From contig OZ251223.1 in NCBI GenBank assembly GCA_965240325.2, positions 4,092,001 to 4,156,000 of the forward strand: a stretch of 64,000 nucleotides of DNA. Reading direction: 5' to 3'. A program made the position numbers and the translations under genes. The notes below the pieces were generated by a model. That model saw nothing but the letters and a program-made list of their open reading frames with translations, had not been told where the DNA came from and made no database searches. The DNA is from Rebecca billardiae RCC1528. Lineage: Eukaryota > Haptophyta. This document shows, in pieces, positions 33,025 through 44,436 of this stretch (position 1 is its first letter; each line of letters begins with the position of its first letter).

Positions 33025-35358
33025 GCCGCCGCCGCCGCCCACGCCGCCACCGCCGCCCACGCCGCCTCCGCCGACGGGCGGGCCGTGCGCGTCGGCGTGC
33101 GCGGCCGCGGCCGCTTCCGCCTCGAGCGCCTCCACCGCCTCTCCGAGCGGCCAGAGCGGCGCGTCGAAGAGCTCGCGGCTGGCGACCGTGCCGACCGGCT
33201 GCTCGGCCACGAGGCCCACGCCCGCCGCGCGCTCTGCGCTGCGCAGCGCGGGCGCGCTCGAGCCACGGCGCAAGGCGAGCGACGCTCGCGAGCGAAGCGA
33301 TGCGCTGCTGCCGCCGCCGCCGCCGCCGCCGCGCGAGCCGTGCCGGCCGAGGGCGCCGGCCGAGCGCTCGCGATCACGCGCCGAGCCGGGCTTGGCGCCG
33401 GGCGGCGCGGCCGCGCGGCCCGGCGCGCTCGCGCCGCCCGCGCCCCCGCCCGCGCCGGGCGGCGTGGCGGCGTGCGCGGCCTGGTGCGCGCTGAGGTACG
33501 CACCCAGCGCGTCCTCCTCCGCGGGCGAGCGGCGCGGCAGCCGCGTGGTCGCCGCCTTGAGGTCGACGGCGAGCGCGCAGTGCCGCTCGAGCTGCTCCAC
33601 CAGCCTCACCTCGTCCAGCTGCTCGAGCACGTCGAGCGCCAGGTCGGAGCCGTCGCGCTGGCCCAGCAGGAGCTCCGAGAGGGCGGAGGCGATGGCGAGC
33701 TCGCACTGCGGCATCGCGCGGCAGCACAGCTCGCCCGCGAGCCGGCGCATCGCGTCGCCGCGGTCGGCGCCGAGCACGCGCTCTCGGAAGTGCGCCGCGC
33801 TGCCGGGCGGCGCGTCCTCGCGCGCCTCGACCAGCTCGGCGCGCTCGAGGAGGCGCGCGGTGCTGCCGAGCGGGTCGCGCGCACCCATCGTGTCGAGCTG
33901 GTCGGAGGAGAGCAGCAGCGTCGCGCCGATCAGCTCGAGCAGCGCGCCCACCGGCTCGATCACCTTGTGCCGCACGAGCGACGCCTGCGCCTGCTCGCAC
34001 GGCCCCTGGCAGAACTCGGACGCGGCGAAGAAGAACGCGGTGAGCAGGCGCAGGTCGCCGATCAGCCTCGCAAAGTAGGCGGGCGAGGCGACGCGGTGCC
34101 ACTCGACCGTGCGAGACGCGCGCACGCCGCCGCCGCCGCCGCCCGCCTCCGCGCCGTCCTCCCCGGCGAACGCGGGCATCGAGGCGTTGGAGGACGACCA
34201 CGGCACCCGCTCGAGCACCGACGCGGCCGTGCGCACAATCAGCAGCCCCACCTCGGCGATCAGGTCGACGGACTGCGAGTGGGCGCGCGCGGAGGCGGTG
34301 CCGCCCGCGTCCGCGCCGCCGATGCTGCTGCTGCCGCCGATGCCGCCGCCGATGCCGAGCGCGCCACCGCCGCCGCCGCCGCCGCCGCCGCCGTCGCCAA
34401 GCCCGCCCCCGCCGCCGCCGCCGCCGCCCGCGCCGCCGCCGCCGCCGTGCGCCTGCGCGCCGTCCCCGCCGCCGTCGCGCGCCGCGTGCCACTGCTGCCG
34501 CTGCAGGTAGCGCTGCACGGGCAGGTTGACGCCCTCGCACAGGAGCTGGAGGAAGTTGACGAGCATCGCGCAGAGCCGCACCTCGCGCGGCGCGGGGCCG
34601 CTCGCCGAGCGCGCGCCCGCGCTCGCCGCGAGCTCGGCGTACCGCCGCAGCAGCGCCTTGATCGATCGCAGCCAGTCGCGCGCGAACGTGCCCTCGCGCA
34701 CGGCGCGCCTGTGGTCGCGCACGAGGGACTCCTGCACCGCCGAGTTGCCGTCGTGCAGCAGCCGCGTGCCCAGCCGCGTGCCCTCCTCGATCAGCGAGCG
34801 CGTCGACTCGTACAGCTCGCCGAGCGCGCCCACGTGCACGCCCAGCGTCATCAGGTCGACGACGAGCCGCGAGACGCCGACCGCAGCCAAGGCCTTCTGG
34901 TAGCGGTCGAGCCACGCGATCTGGGCGGCCTTGGAGCGCGCCGCGCCGTGCGCGTCCGAGCCCTCCTCGACGGGCACCAGCGCCTGCAGCAGCTGCACCA
35001 CGCGCACGCCGAACGCCGCCTCCTCCGCGTCCGCGTGCAGCTCGGCCGCGCGAGAAGTCTGCCGCACCAGCCGCTCAAACAGCCGCGAGGCGCCGCGATA
35101 CGCCGCGCGGTCCGAGCGGTCCGCGCCCGTGGCGGGGGCGGCGGCCGTGGGGGCGGCGGCGGCGCCGAGGCCGAGGCCGGCGGCGGCGGCGGCGGGCGCG
35201 AGCGCGTCGTGCCCCGACGCGCCGGCCGAGAGCGCCAGCGGCCCGTCGGGCGCGGGCGCGACGCGCCGCGCGCCGCCGCCGCCGCCGCCGCCGGGCGCGT
35301 GCCGCGCGCACGGCGCGCACGGCACGCACAGCCAGCGCCGCGCGCACCCGCCCGCGGA

Positions 35359-35391
<33 letters not shown>

Positions 35392-37911
35392 GTCGTGCGC
35401 GCGCATCCGCCCGGGCCCCAGCCCCGCCGCGGCGTGCGCCCGCGCCTGCGACGCCCGGCGCCACTCCTGCTCCGCCCCGAACGCCACCATCCTGTCCAGC
35501 TCCCTCCGGAAGAGGCCGACCATCTCGGAGAACTCGTCGTCGTAGTCGGGCGCGGAGGAGGCGTGCGTGGGCGCGAGGAGGGAGGCGGCGGCGGCGGCGG
35601 CGTCGGGCTCGGCGGCGTCGGGCGCGGGGCCCTCCGCCCACGCGGGCGGTAGCGCCGCCCGCCCCTCCGCCGCCCCGCTCAGCGTCGCCTCCTTGGCGCT
35701 CAGCTGGTCGAGGCGGCGCGCGAACCGCGCGAGCGCAGCGCCGAGGCCGCCGCCGCCGTCCGCGTCCGCAGCCGCAGAGGTGGCGGGCGCGGACGCGCCG
35801 GGCGGCGCGGACGCGTCGTCCACGCCGTGCGCGCGCGCGCGCCGCGCCGCCCACAGCTCGTCCGCGTGCCGCGCCTCGCCCTGCACCGTGCCCAGCTCGC
35901 CGAGCGCGCGCACGGCGCCGCCGAGCGCGTCCGCGCCGCCGCCCGCGCCGCCGCCCGGCTCGGCGTGCTGCGCGTGCCTAGGCTGCGCGTGCGCGTGCGC
36001 GACACCGCGCGCGACGAGTGCGTCGAGCAGCGCGCGGCGCACGGCGGAGCCGCCGGCCCAGCGCGTGGTCGAGCCGACGGCGGCGGCGGCGAACGCGACG
36101 AGCGGGCCGTCCACCAGCGCGGCGCGCGCCCTCGCCCCCTCGCCGCCCTGCCCCGCGCGCGCGGCGCGCGTGTCGGCGTCGGCGAGCCGCGCGCCGCTTG
36201 CTAGCAGCGCCAGCATGAGAGGGGCGAGCGAGTCGGCGAGCTCGTGCGTGCGCGCTTCGAGGCGGGAGGCGAGGAGGGCGAGCGAGGCGGAGGCGTGCGC
36301 GCACAGCTCCTCGCCCTCGCCCGCCGCGCCCGCCGCCGCGCCCTCCGCGCGCGCCGCCAGCGCGCCCACCGCCTCCGCGCCCAGCCGCAGCAGCAGCGCG
36401 CTCGGCAGCAGCGCTCGCAACGGGCCGTGGATGGCTGAGCGCGCGTGCCCGAGGCCGCAGTCGGCGTAGAGCTGCAGCAGCGCGAGGTGCGCGGCGCGCT
36501 CGGCGGGCGGGGTGCGCGCGCGCACGCCCGCCCACGAGTACGGCTCCGCGCCGCCGCCGCCCTCCGTGTTGTTGTGCGCGCCGCCCAGCCCGGCGTGCGG
36601 CAGTAGCCCGCCGCGCAGCCGCGCGCGCACGCAGCGCGCGTGCGCGTCGCGCACCTCCTTGAAGACGAGGACCTGGTTGGGCGCGGCGGGGGCGCCGGCC
36701 TGCACGCACAGCGCGGAGAGGAGGCGCGCGCACGCCGCGCCGTACGCCCAGCCCGACGCGTCCGCGCCCGCGCCGCCCTCGCCCCGCGCCGCGCGGCCGC
36801 GCGCGAGCGCCGCCAGCTGCGCCACCGCCCACGGCGCCACCGAGCCCGCGTCGCGCGCGGCCGCGCTCGCGTTGTCTGCGTAGCAGCGGCCGAGGCAGCG
36901 CACGGCGGCGAGCGAGCCGAACGCGGCGGCGTGCGCGCGCATCGCGCAGTGGCGCAGCACCGCCGCCTGCGCCTCGCCGTCCCCCTCCGCCAGCTCCGCC
37001 AGGAACGCGTACACCGCCTCGACGATGGCGCCCGCCTCGGCGACGCGGGCCGCGCGCTCGCGCGACGCGGCCGCGCCGTCGGCCGCCGCCGCGCGCCCGC
37101 GGCCGCTGCGGCCGCGGCTGAGGTCGCGGCTGCGCTCGCGCGCGGCGGCGGAGCGCGCGGGCGGCTCGGCCTCTGCCTCGCCGCCGAGCGTGCCTCTCGC
37201 CTCCTCCGCCGCCTCCGGCGCGTCCTCCTCCGCCGCCGCCGCCGCGCCCGCCTCGCCGCCGCCGCCGCCGCCGTGCGCCGCGCCGCCACCGCCTGGCGCC
37301 GCCGCGTCCGCCGCCAGCCTCGCGAGCAGCTCGCCGAGCACCTGTGCGCAGCGGTAGTGCGCAAAGATGCGCCGCGCGATGCGCGCGCGCGCGGCCGAGG
37401 AGCCCGACGCGCGCGCGAGCGCCGCGCTGCACGCGTCCAGCGCGCCCAGCACGTCCGCCGCCGCCAGCGCGCTCGGGCCGCGCAGGCCCTCCAGGCCCGC
37501 GACGCGCAGCGCGCCGCGCCCGAGCTCGCGCGCGGCCGTCTCGAAGACCGTCACGTCGAGCGGGTGCGCGAGGAGGGTGACGGAGGCGGCGGCCTCGGCG
37601 AGGTAGCGCCGCGACGAGTGCAGCTCGCACAGCGTGTCCAGCGCCTCGTCCACCAGCGTCGGCGCCTCGGCGGCGATCGAGCGCAGCAGCAGCGGCCCGA
37701 GCGCGCGCCGCCACTCGGCGGCCGGGCCGAGCACTGCGCGCAGCTTGGCGCGCACGCGGCCGCACGCGTCCGCGGGCGGCGGCGGTGCGGAGGCGGGGGC
37801 GAGGCCGAGCACCGCCGCCTCCTCGAGCAGCGCGGGCTGCTCCGCGCCCACGCCGCCCGAGCCGCCCGAGCCGCTGCCGCCGCTCTGCACGCGCGCGGCC
37901 GCCGCCGCCGC

Positions 37912-37947
<36 letters not shown>

Positions 37948-40573
37948 CGAAGCCGCCGCCGCCGCCGCGGCCGCGGCGTTGTGCAGCCTGTAAAAGTAGT
38001 GCAGCAGGTCGGAGAGCTGGCGCTGGAGGCGCACGGAGCAGAACAGCTTGAGCGCGCGGATCGCCGCCGTCTGCACCTCGTCCGCCAGCCGCTCCGCCGC
38101 CGTGCGCGCAGCCAACCTGTCGTTCAGGACAGTGCTCTTGGCGTTGAGCCGCGAGGGCACGTGCGTGCGGTCGAGCGGCACGCTGAGGCGGCGGAGGAGC
38201 GCGGTGAGCCGCTGCTGCACGAGCTCCTCCGACGCGGCCGAGTCGAAGAAGCCGACGGAGGCGAGCGAGCGCGCGAGCTGCACCGTCGCCAGGGCATACC
38301 CGAGCGCGCCCTCGCGCGCGCGCGCAGAGCGCGGCGCGCGCGCGCCCGCGCGGCCCGCGCCGCCGCGCCGCGCGCGCGCGCCGCCGGGCGAGGGCGGCAC
38401 CGCCGCCTTTGCGCCGCCGCCGCCGAGCCGGAGGCCGCCGGCGAGCGCGCCGGCGACGGCCTCGGCGACGCTCGACGCGTCGGTCGCGAGCGCGCCCAGC
38501 CCCGTCTCGGCGCGCGCGAGCGGCCGCGCGCCCGCGGCCGAGCGCCGGTCGGCGCGGCCGCCGCCGCCGCCGTCGGCGAGCGCGCGCGCCGCGCCCGCGC
38601 CGCCGGCGTCGGCGGCGTCGGCGGCCGCCGCGGCGCGCGCGTCGTCGAGCGCGCTCGCGAGCCACGCCATCACGCGCTGCTGCTGCGCCGCGAGGTCCGC
38701 GCCGCCCGCGCCGCACCCGTCGCCGAACGGCCGCCACGCGCGCGCCTCCGGCGGCTCCGAAGCGCCGCCCTCGCCCTCCCACCGCCGCGTGAGCGTGACG
38801 AGGGCGTCCGCGTTGCGCGCGGCGGCCGCGTGCGCGTGCACGTCGGCGCCGACGGCGTAGCACGCGCCCAGCAGGCGCACGTACGCGGCGAGCACGTCCG
38901 CGGGCACGCCGTCGGCGCGGCCGCCGTCGTCGGCGCGCCCGCCCCCTCCCTCCGCCTCCGAACCGTGGCCGTCCGCGCCGCCGCCCTCCGCCGCCTCCAG
39001 CACGCCGAGGATGTGCTCGATCGACGCGTGCGCGCGCACCAAGCGCAGCCCGGCCTCGTTGCCGCCCGCGCACGCGCGCGCCAGCAGGTTGAGCGACTCG
39101 AGGTGGAAGCCGCACGCGTCGTACAGCGCGAGGGTGCCGGCGGGCGGCGCGTGCGCGAGCACGGCGCGCGCGCGCGCGGCGTAGAGCGATCGCACAGAGA
39201 GCCACGTGCCGCCGTCCGCGCCGCCGCCGCCGGCGTCGTCGCCGCCGCCGCCGCCGCCGTCCGCGCGCGCGCCGAGCAGCTCGGCCGCGGCGCGCGCCGC
39301 CGCCGCTGGCACGCAGATCTGAGGCTCGCCCTCCGAGCCGCCGCCCGCCGCCTCGGCGCGCTGCGGCGCGCAGCGCAGCGGCAGCAGCGTGCGCCGCCGC
39401 GCGAGCGACGCCGCCACCCACGCCTGGATGGACGGCACGGGCTGCTCGAAGCACACGCAGATCGAGGTGAGGAAGGAGAGGTGCCGCGCGGAGAGGAGCG
39501 GCCTCGCGGGGCGCACGATCGCGTCGATCACCGAGCGGTCGAGCCTCGTCGTGAGGAAGGCGTTGTCATCAAACAGCGCTGAGAGCACCGCCTCCGAGCC
39601 CCAGTTGAGCCCGAGCATCGAGATCAGCGTCTCGATCAGCTCGTCGAAGTGGCCGTCGCCGTCGCGGTCGCGCGGCAGCGTGCTCTGCGCCGCGCGCAGG
39701 AAGTAGCGCTGGTTGCAGTCGTGCTTCTCGAAGATCGCCGCCAGCAGCTCGAACGCGCCGCAGCCGAGCGCGGCGCCGGCATCGTACGCGGCTTGGTGCG
39801 GGTGGCGCGCGGCGCCGCGCGCGGAGGGCGCGGCGGAGGGCGCGGCGGCCGCGCGGTCCGGCGCGCGAGCACGCGCATCCGCACCCGCGCCGCCGTCGCC
39901 GCCCGCGCCCCCTCCGTCCCCATCCGCCGCGTGCCCCTGCCCCTGCCCCCGCGGCTGCCCCTCCCCCGCGCCGGCCAGCCCGTCGTCCTCCTCCGTGCGC
40001 AGCCGCTCGCGCAGCAGCTGCCCGCTGTCAGGCCGCCAGCGCTGCTCGGGCGGGAGCGCGCTCTGCAGGTCGCGGAAGGCGGTGTGGATGAGGAGCCACA
40101 GCACGTCGATCAGGTGCGCGTCCCGGCACGCCGACTGCCGCGCGTGCACCGCGGGCGGCAGACTGCCCGGCGAGGCCGAGCCTGCGGCTGGGTGCGCGCC
40201 CGCCGCCGAGCCGGCCGCGCCGCCTCCGCCGCCGCCGCCGCCGCCGCCGCCGCCGACGTTGACAAAGTCTCGGAGCGCCTCGAGCGCGAGGAGCGCGCGC
40301 GAGAGCTCGGGCCCCTCGAGCCTCGCGCCCCTCGCCGCGCCCTCCACGCTCAGCGCGCCCGCGCCCAGCGCCCCTCCGAGCAGCGCCTCCAGCTCGGAGC
40401 GCAGGTCGAGCACGCGCAGCAGCGCGGCGCCCGCGCCCGCCGCCGCAGGCACGAGCTCGAACGCGTCCTGGTCGCGCCGGCGGGGCGCGGCGCGGAGGGC
40501 GTGTAGGGTGCCCGAGCTGCGCGCGCCCGCCGACGCCGCGATCGGGGCCTCGCCGAGGCCGCCCGCCTCCGCC

Positions 40574-40612
<39 letters not shown>

Positions 40613-40613
40613 T

Positions 40614-40644
<31 letters not shown>

Positions 40645-42114
40645 GGCGCGCGACGCGTCGACCGACTCGGCCGGCGGGTGGGGCAGCGGCAGGTGCACGA
40701 GCGGCGGGGCGTGGAGCGCGGCGTGCACACCCTCGCCCACCGCCGCCGCCGCCGCCGCCACGTGCAGCCAGCGCCCGCCCGACGCGGAGCAGAGCGCGGC
40801 GCACGCGCCGCCCGCCACCTGCTCGCGCTCGCTCGCCGCGGTCGGCGCCAACACGAGAAGGGTGCCCGACGCGTCGGCGAGCTCCGAGCCGGCGGGGGCG
40901 AAGAGCTCGTCGAGCGAGGGCCGCGCCAGCCCGACCGGTGCGTCGCCCCCCGAGCCGGCCCCCGCCGCGCCGCGCGCGCCCAGCCGCAGGTACTGCCCGG
41001 TGAGCACGGAGCGAAGCCGCACGCGCGAGCTACCCCAGCACACGGCGCCGCCGAGCGCGGGCGTGTGCTGCTCGAGCTGGTACAGCGCCTTCCACGCCTG
41101 CTTGCGCTTGCGCGGCTTGGCGGTGGTGCGCACCGAGACGCTCTGCGCCGCGCCGACGCCGACGCCCTCGCGCGCCGCGCCCGCGCCCTCGCCCTCGCCC
41201 TCGCCCTCGCGCCGCCGCGCCGCGCCCGCAGCCGGGTTGGCCGCGCGCAGCAGCGCCGTGTTCGGCTGCACGTCCACGCGGACGTAGCCCTGCTCCTGCC
41301 GGTGGTAGAGGAGGACCACGTCGCCCGCGTGCACGTGCCCGGGCTCGGGCCGCGCCGCGTACAGCTCGAGCCGCAGCCCGCTGCTGCGGAACGAGAGCGT
41401 GAGCTCGCGCGCGTCGCGAGCGTCGCGCGACTCGGCCGAGGACGCATGCGGCGCGCCGTCCGCCGCGCCCGCGCCGGCGGGCACGTGGAGGAACTGGTGC
41501 GACTGCACGTTGCCCAGCACCACGCCGTCGCCCACGTACACGTGCTCCCCCTCCGAGCGCACGCGGAACTGCGGGCTCAGCCGGAACAGCAGGTGCGAGC
41601 CGAGCTCGCGCATGTTGCCCGCCGCGAGCGTCGCCGCGGTCGTGCCGTACTCGCGCGAGCGCGCGCCGAGGTGGCCGACCGCGGAGACGAACATGCCGGT
41701 GGAGACGGAGCGGAGGCTCACCGTCGCGCCGTATGTGATGTGCTCGCCCGCCGAGACCGCCGGGCAGATCACCTGGAAGCAGCACCGCTGGTGGAACGAG
41801 CCGACGCGCGAGAGCGCCGCCTGCGCGCGCGTGAGCACGCCCAGCGTGAGCTCGTCCGCGGGCTCGCCGAAGCTGCGGATGCCGACGTAGCACGGCTCGC
41901 TCGGCTGCGCATCGCCGCCCTCCGACGCCACGGACAGCGTCACAATGTCGCCCGAGCGCAGCTGCAGCCGGCCGGCGTCGCTGCGGAACGGCGACGAGCC
42001 GAGCGCGCCGCTGCGCGCGCGCTCGAGCGGTGGCGGCGAGGGCATGGCCGGGCCCGAGTCGCCCGGTGACGGGGGCATCATGGTGGCCCGTGCGCCGGGC
42101 TGTCCCAACGGCAC
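31264..42114 (-). CDS. IP3 receptor/ryanodine receptor-type intracellular calcium channel
   Basis: One open frame of 3,616 residues, longer than animal IP3 receptors (about 2,700). The N-terminus has MIR-type beta-trefoil repeats (about 60-470; GATVSLRSVSTGMFVSA, VHAGDVVLLYHRQEQGYVRV). A RIH region includes LFDDNAFLTTRLDRSVI (near 860). It is preceded by an EF-hand-like loop, DRDGDGHFDELIE (near 815). A RIH-associated region has LVNFLQLLCEGVNLPVQRYL (near 2520). The C-terminus has five or six membrane helices, a pore helix and S6 (VVTAIVSGIIIDSFSELRAT), then the strongly conserved CFICGLEREEFD...H...EHNMW zinc-binding motif and a coiled coil. The loop before S6 reads YGIRVAPIWVWGEDAY, without the GGGVGD/GGGIGD selectivity filter of animal channels. 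Poly-Gly and poly-Ala inserts pad many loops. It should release calcium from internal stores; the ligand is unknown. Confidence 0.9.
32954..33012. repeat. GCC-rich coding microsatellite in the calcium-channel gene
   Basis: A dense, slightly interrupted run of GCC units encoding a poly-Gly loop. Similar tracts lie near 34350-34445, 37915-37965, 40220-40255 and 40575-40645 of the same gene. Confidence 0.7.
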
Positions 42115-42262
42115 GGCAGCTCCGGCCGATGAGGTCCGTGCGCCCGCCCTTGCAACCGACAGGCGCGAGCAGGAGTGCCGGCTGAAGAGTGAAGACTGCT
42201 AGCTGCCCCTTAGTCTGTGATCTGTCTGAGCCGCCAAGCTGCGGCACCCGGGCGCATGCAAG
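42115..42262. promoter_or_regulatory. 148-bp shared divergent promoter
   Basis: The calcium-channel start (minus, 42114) and the DUF1415 start (plus, 42263) are only 148 bases apart, so both promoters and 5' leaders must share this segment. No TATA box or other named element recognised. Confidence 0.55.
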
Positions 42263-42967
42263 ATGGCGGCCGGAGCTACGCGCGTCGACAGGTGGCTCCT
42301 GCTTCTCCTCTGTGGCGCACCCCTGGCGGTGAGTGGCGGCGGGAAGGGAGCGCAGCACAGCTCCCATGCCACGCCCGTATGGTCGCCCACCGACCCGCGC
42401 GCAGAGACGGACGAGTGGGGTCGCGCCATGCTGTGCTGGCTCGAGCGGTGCGTGGTGGGCCTGCAGCTGTGCCCGTGGGCAAACGAGCCGCTCACAGGAG
42501 GCGGATTGCGAGTGGTCGTCGCTCGTGGTGGTGCAGACGAAGTGCTCTACGTGCTCGTAGACGAGATGCTCGCCCTCGCCGAGACCTCGGCGCTGAACGA
42601 CGCCAGCGCGACCACGCTCGTCGGCGCCCCGAACGCATTTGTCGGATTTGACGAGTACCTTGAGGCGAGCGCGCGCGTCGAGGAGCTGATCGAGCGCGCG
42701 GGGCTGAGTGGGGTGATCCAGCTGGCCACGTTCCACCCCGAATACTGCTTCGAGGGGAGCGAGCCTGACGACGCGTCCAACTGGACAAATCGCGCGCCTC
42801 TGCCCGTCTTCCACCTGCTGCGCGAGCGCGACGTCTCTCGCGCTCTGCGCGGCAGCCACGCCACGAGGGACGACGTGTGGCAGCGCAACGTCGAGCACGT
42901 CGGGGCGATCGGCAATCGCGCCATGAGCCGCCTGGTGCGCAGCTGCAAGCCGCGCAGGTGCGGCTGA
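42263..42967 (+). CDS. DUF1415 family protein with signal peptide
   Basis: A 234-residue protein. An N-terminal signal sequence (RWLLLLLCGAPLAVSGGG) precedes the DUF1415 domain, found mostly in bacteria and algae and without known function. Family features are ERCVVGLQLCPWANEP near the start, DEYLEASARVEELIERAGL in the middle, and the signature IQLATFHPEYCFEGSEPDD followed by ASNWTNRAPLPVFHLLRE. The conserved Cys-Pro, His-Pro and Asn-Arg-Ser/Ala-Pro positions are all present, so the fold is probably intact. The signal peptide sends this copy to the secretory pathway or, with an unseen transit region, the plastid. Bacterial descent is likely for the family, but nothing here dates a transfer. 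Confidence 0.88.
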   Translation: MAAGATRVDRWLLLLLCGAPLAVSGGGKGAQHSSHATPVWSPTDPRAETDEWGRAMLCWLERCVVGLQLCPWANEPLTGGGLRVVVARGGADEVLYVLVDEMLALAETSALNDASATTLVGAPNAFVGFDEYLEASARVEELIERAGLSGVIQLATFHPEYCFEGSEPDDASNWTNRAPLPVFHLLRERDVSRALRGSHATRDDVWQRNVEHVGAIGNRAMSRLVRSCKPRRCG

Positions 42968-43674
42968 GACTACTTGCAGCAAAGTAATCGCTCACATCGT
43001 GATCAGCCCCGCATGTTGATGTGAACTGCAGTGAACTCAAGTGACGACGAGTCTTATGGTTGTATAACCGCTCGGTTATGCGGGTATAACACACCGTTAG
43101 CCCTCATGAGGGCGGGCTGGCAGCCAGGGTCCGGCTGCCTGAAGGTTTTCCGGTCGTCAAGCTGAGCCAGGCCCGGACTGGGCCGTGGGCGCGGATCCGC
43201 GCCGCAGCATGAGGGCTGCAGCATGAGCTAGTTGAGGCTGAGCTTGGCGGGCAAGCGATGCGCGTAGCCTCAAGCCTCTGCGCGCGCTCGCTGGCTGCAC
43301 CCGCGGCTCATCGGCGGCCGGCGTGGCTGCTGGGTCACCGCGCGGCGCTGGTGGCTGCCCCTCCTCTGGGAGTTGTTTCTCCCTGCCCCGCCCCACCCTG
43401 CTGGTTGCTGGGTGGGCAAGTGGCCTTCGCCTTGGGCTTGGGAGTGCGCGCGGTGTCGGCCCCGTGGCCCGCGTCGGGGGGGCCGGAGGCCCTCGAGGCC
43501 TTAAGCTGCCTCCTGTTGCTCGAATGCATCGGCGAGTCCTCAGCCCGCTCCTTCCCGGTCGGCGTCGCCATCCTGGACGGCTTCGGGGGTGTGTCCTAGT
43601 CACCTCACGCGTTTATCAACGCGGCCCCCACCTACCTCAATCTACTCTCAAGTCTCATGTGGGTCTACCGAGTG
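42968..43674. other. Intergenic flank of the retrotransposon
   Basis: Bases 43055-43095 hold short near-palindromic TATAACC/GGTTATG pieces. Bases 43250-43600 stay open for 113 codons on the plus strand, with a hydrophobic, low-complexity product that I do not accept as a gene. Otherwise nothing is seen up to the target duplication. Confidence 0.45.
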
Positions 43675-43679
43675 AGTTA
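43675..43679. repeat. Target-site duplication, left copy (AGTTA)
   Basis: AGTTA directly abuts the left LTR and recurs at 51054-51058 beyond the right LTR. Five bases is the usual Ty1/copia duplication length. Confidence 0.9.
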
Positions 43680-44400
43680 TATTGGGTAAACGCGAGCTCC
43701 GAGCGTCTCGAGCCCTGCTAAAAGCTCACCGGCACGTCCTCGGGCGCGTCGTCGGTGACGCCCACGAAGGCAATCTCGACCCTCGCTCCTCTGACGAGCG
43801 AAGCTAATCCTCCTGCCGCAACCAACTTTCGGTTGCGCAGGGTGACACGGCGTTTTGCGGCCCGGCTCGGGAATCTTGTAACCTTCCTGAGCCCCGCTTC
43901 CGTGCGTCCGCCAATCGCAGGCGTTACCGACGCACCGCCGTAAGCTCATCTTTCCCCCAGGTACTCGGTAATGTCATCGGACCTGGGTAAGCTGCGCACG
44001 GACCCATGATCCCGGATTCTCGATTCTCAAAACTGAGAATCCGGGCGTCCATGAATGAAGTGATCGAGTCCGTTGTTCCTTGGACTCTTCCACGATGGCG
44101 CCCGCCTGTGCCGCCGGCGTGCCATCCGTGCCGCGTGCGCCGGGCCGTACCGCCCGCGCACGCGCCGCGTCCGTGTCGCTCCGCGTCCGCGCTGCCGCGT
44201 CCGCGCTCCGCGTCCACGTCGCTCCGCGCCAGCGCTGCTGCGCTCGCGCTCCTGCCGCCGCGCGCGCCGCGCGCGCGCGCCGCCAGAGCCAGCCACTGCG
44301 TAGCTGATGCCGCCGGCCCGCCTGGTGCGGCGCCGGCCCTGACGCCCCAGCGGCGACGCCATCTGCTGAGATGCGCGCCCCAGGCTGCGTCAGCTCAACA
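43680..44400 (-). repeat. 3' LTR of the copia element
   Basis: 721 bp, identical as far as I can compare to 50333-51053. It starts TATTGGG and ends CTCAACA on the plus strand. It contains a small hairpin, GATTCTCA-AAAC-TGAGAATC, near 44022-44041, that may act in transcription or 3'-end formation. Confidence 0.95.
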
Positions 44401-44409
44401 CCCCCCCTC
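44401..44409 (-). other. Polypurine tract of the copia element
   Basis: GAGGGGGGG in element orientation, immediately upstream of the 3' LTR, where plus-strand priming is expected. Confidence 0.75.
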
Positions 44410-44436
44410 GACAGCCATAGCCGCGAGCTGCGCCGC

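Noticed and set aside
31141-35652. 1,503-codon plus-strand open frame opposite the calcium channel
   Set aside because: It is Arg/Ala-rich antisense of a strongly conserved channel gene, with no motif of its own.
43260-43599. 113-codon hydrophobic open frame left of the retrotransposon
   Set aside because: Low complexity, no homologue recognised, and easily explained by chance in GC-rich spacer.
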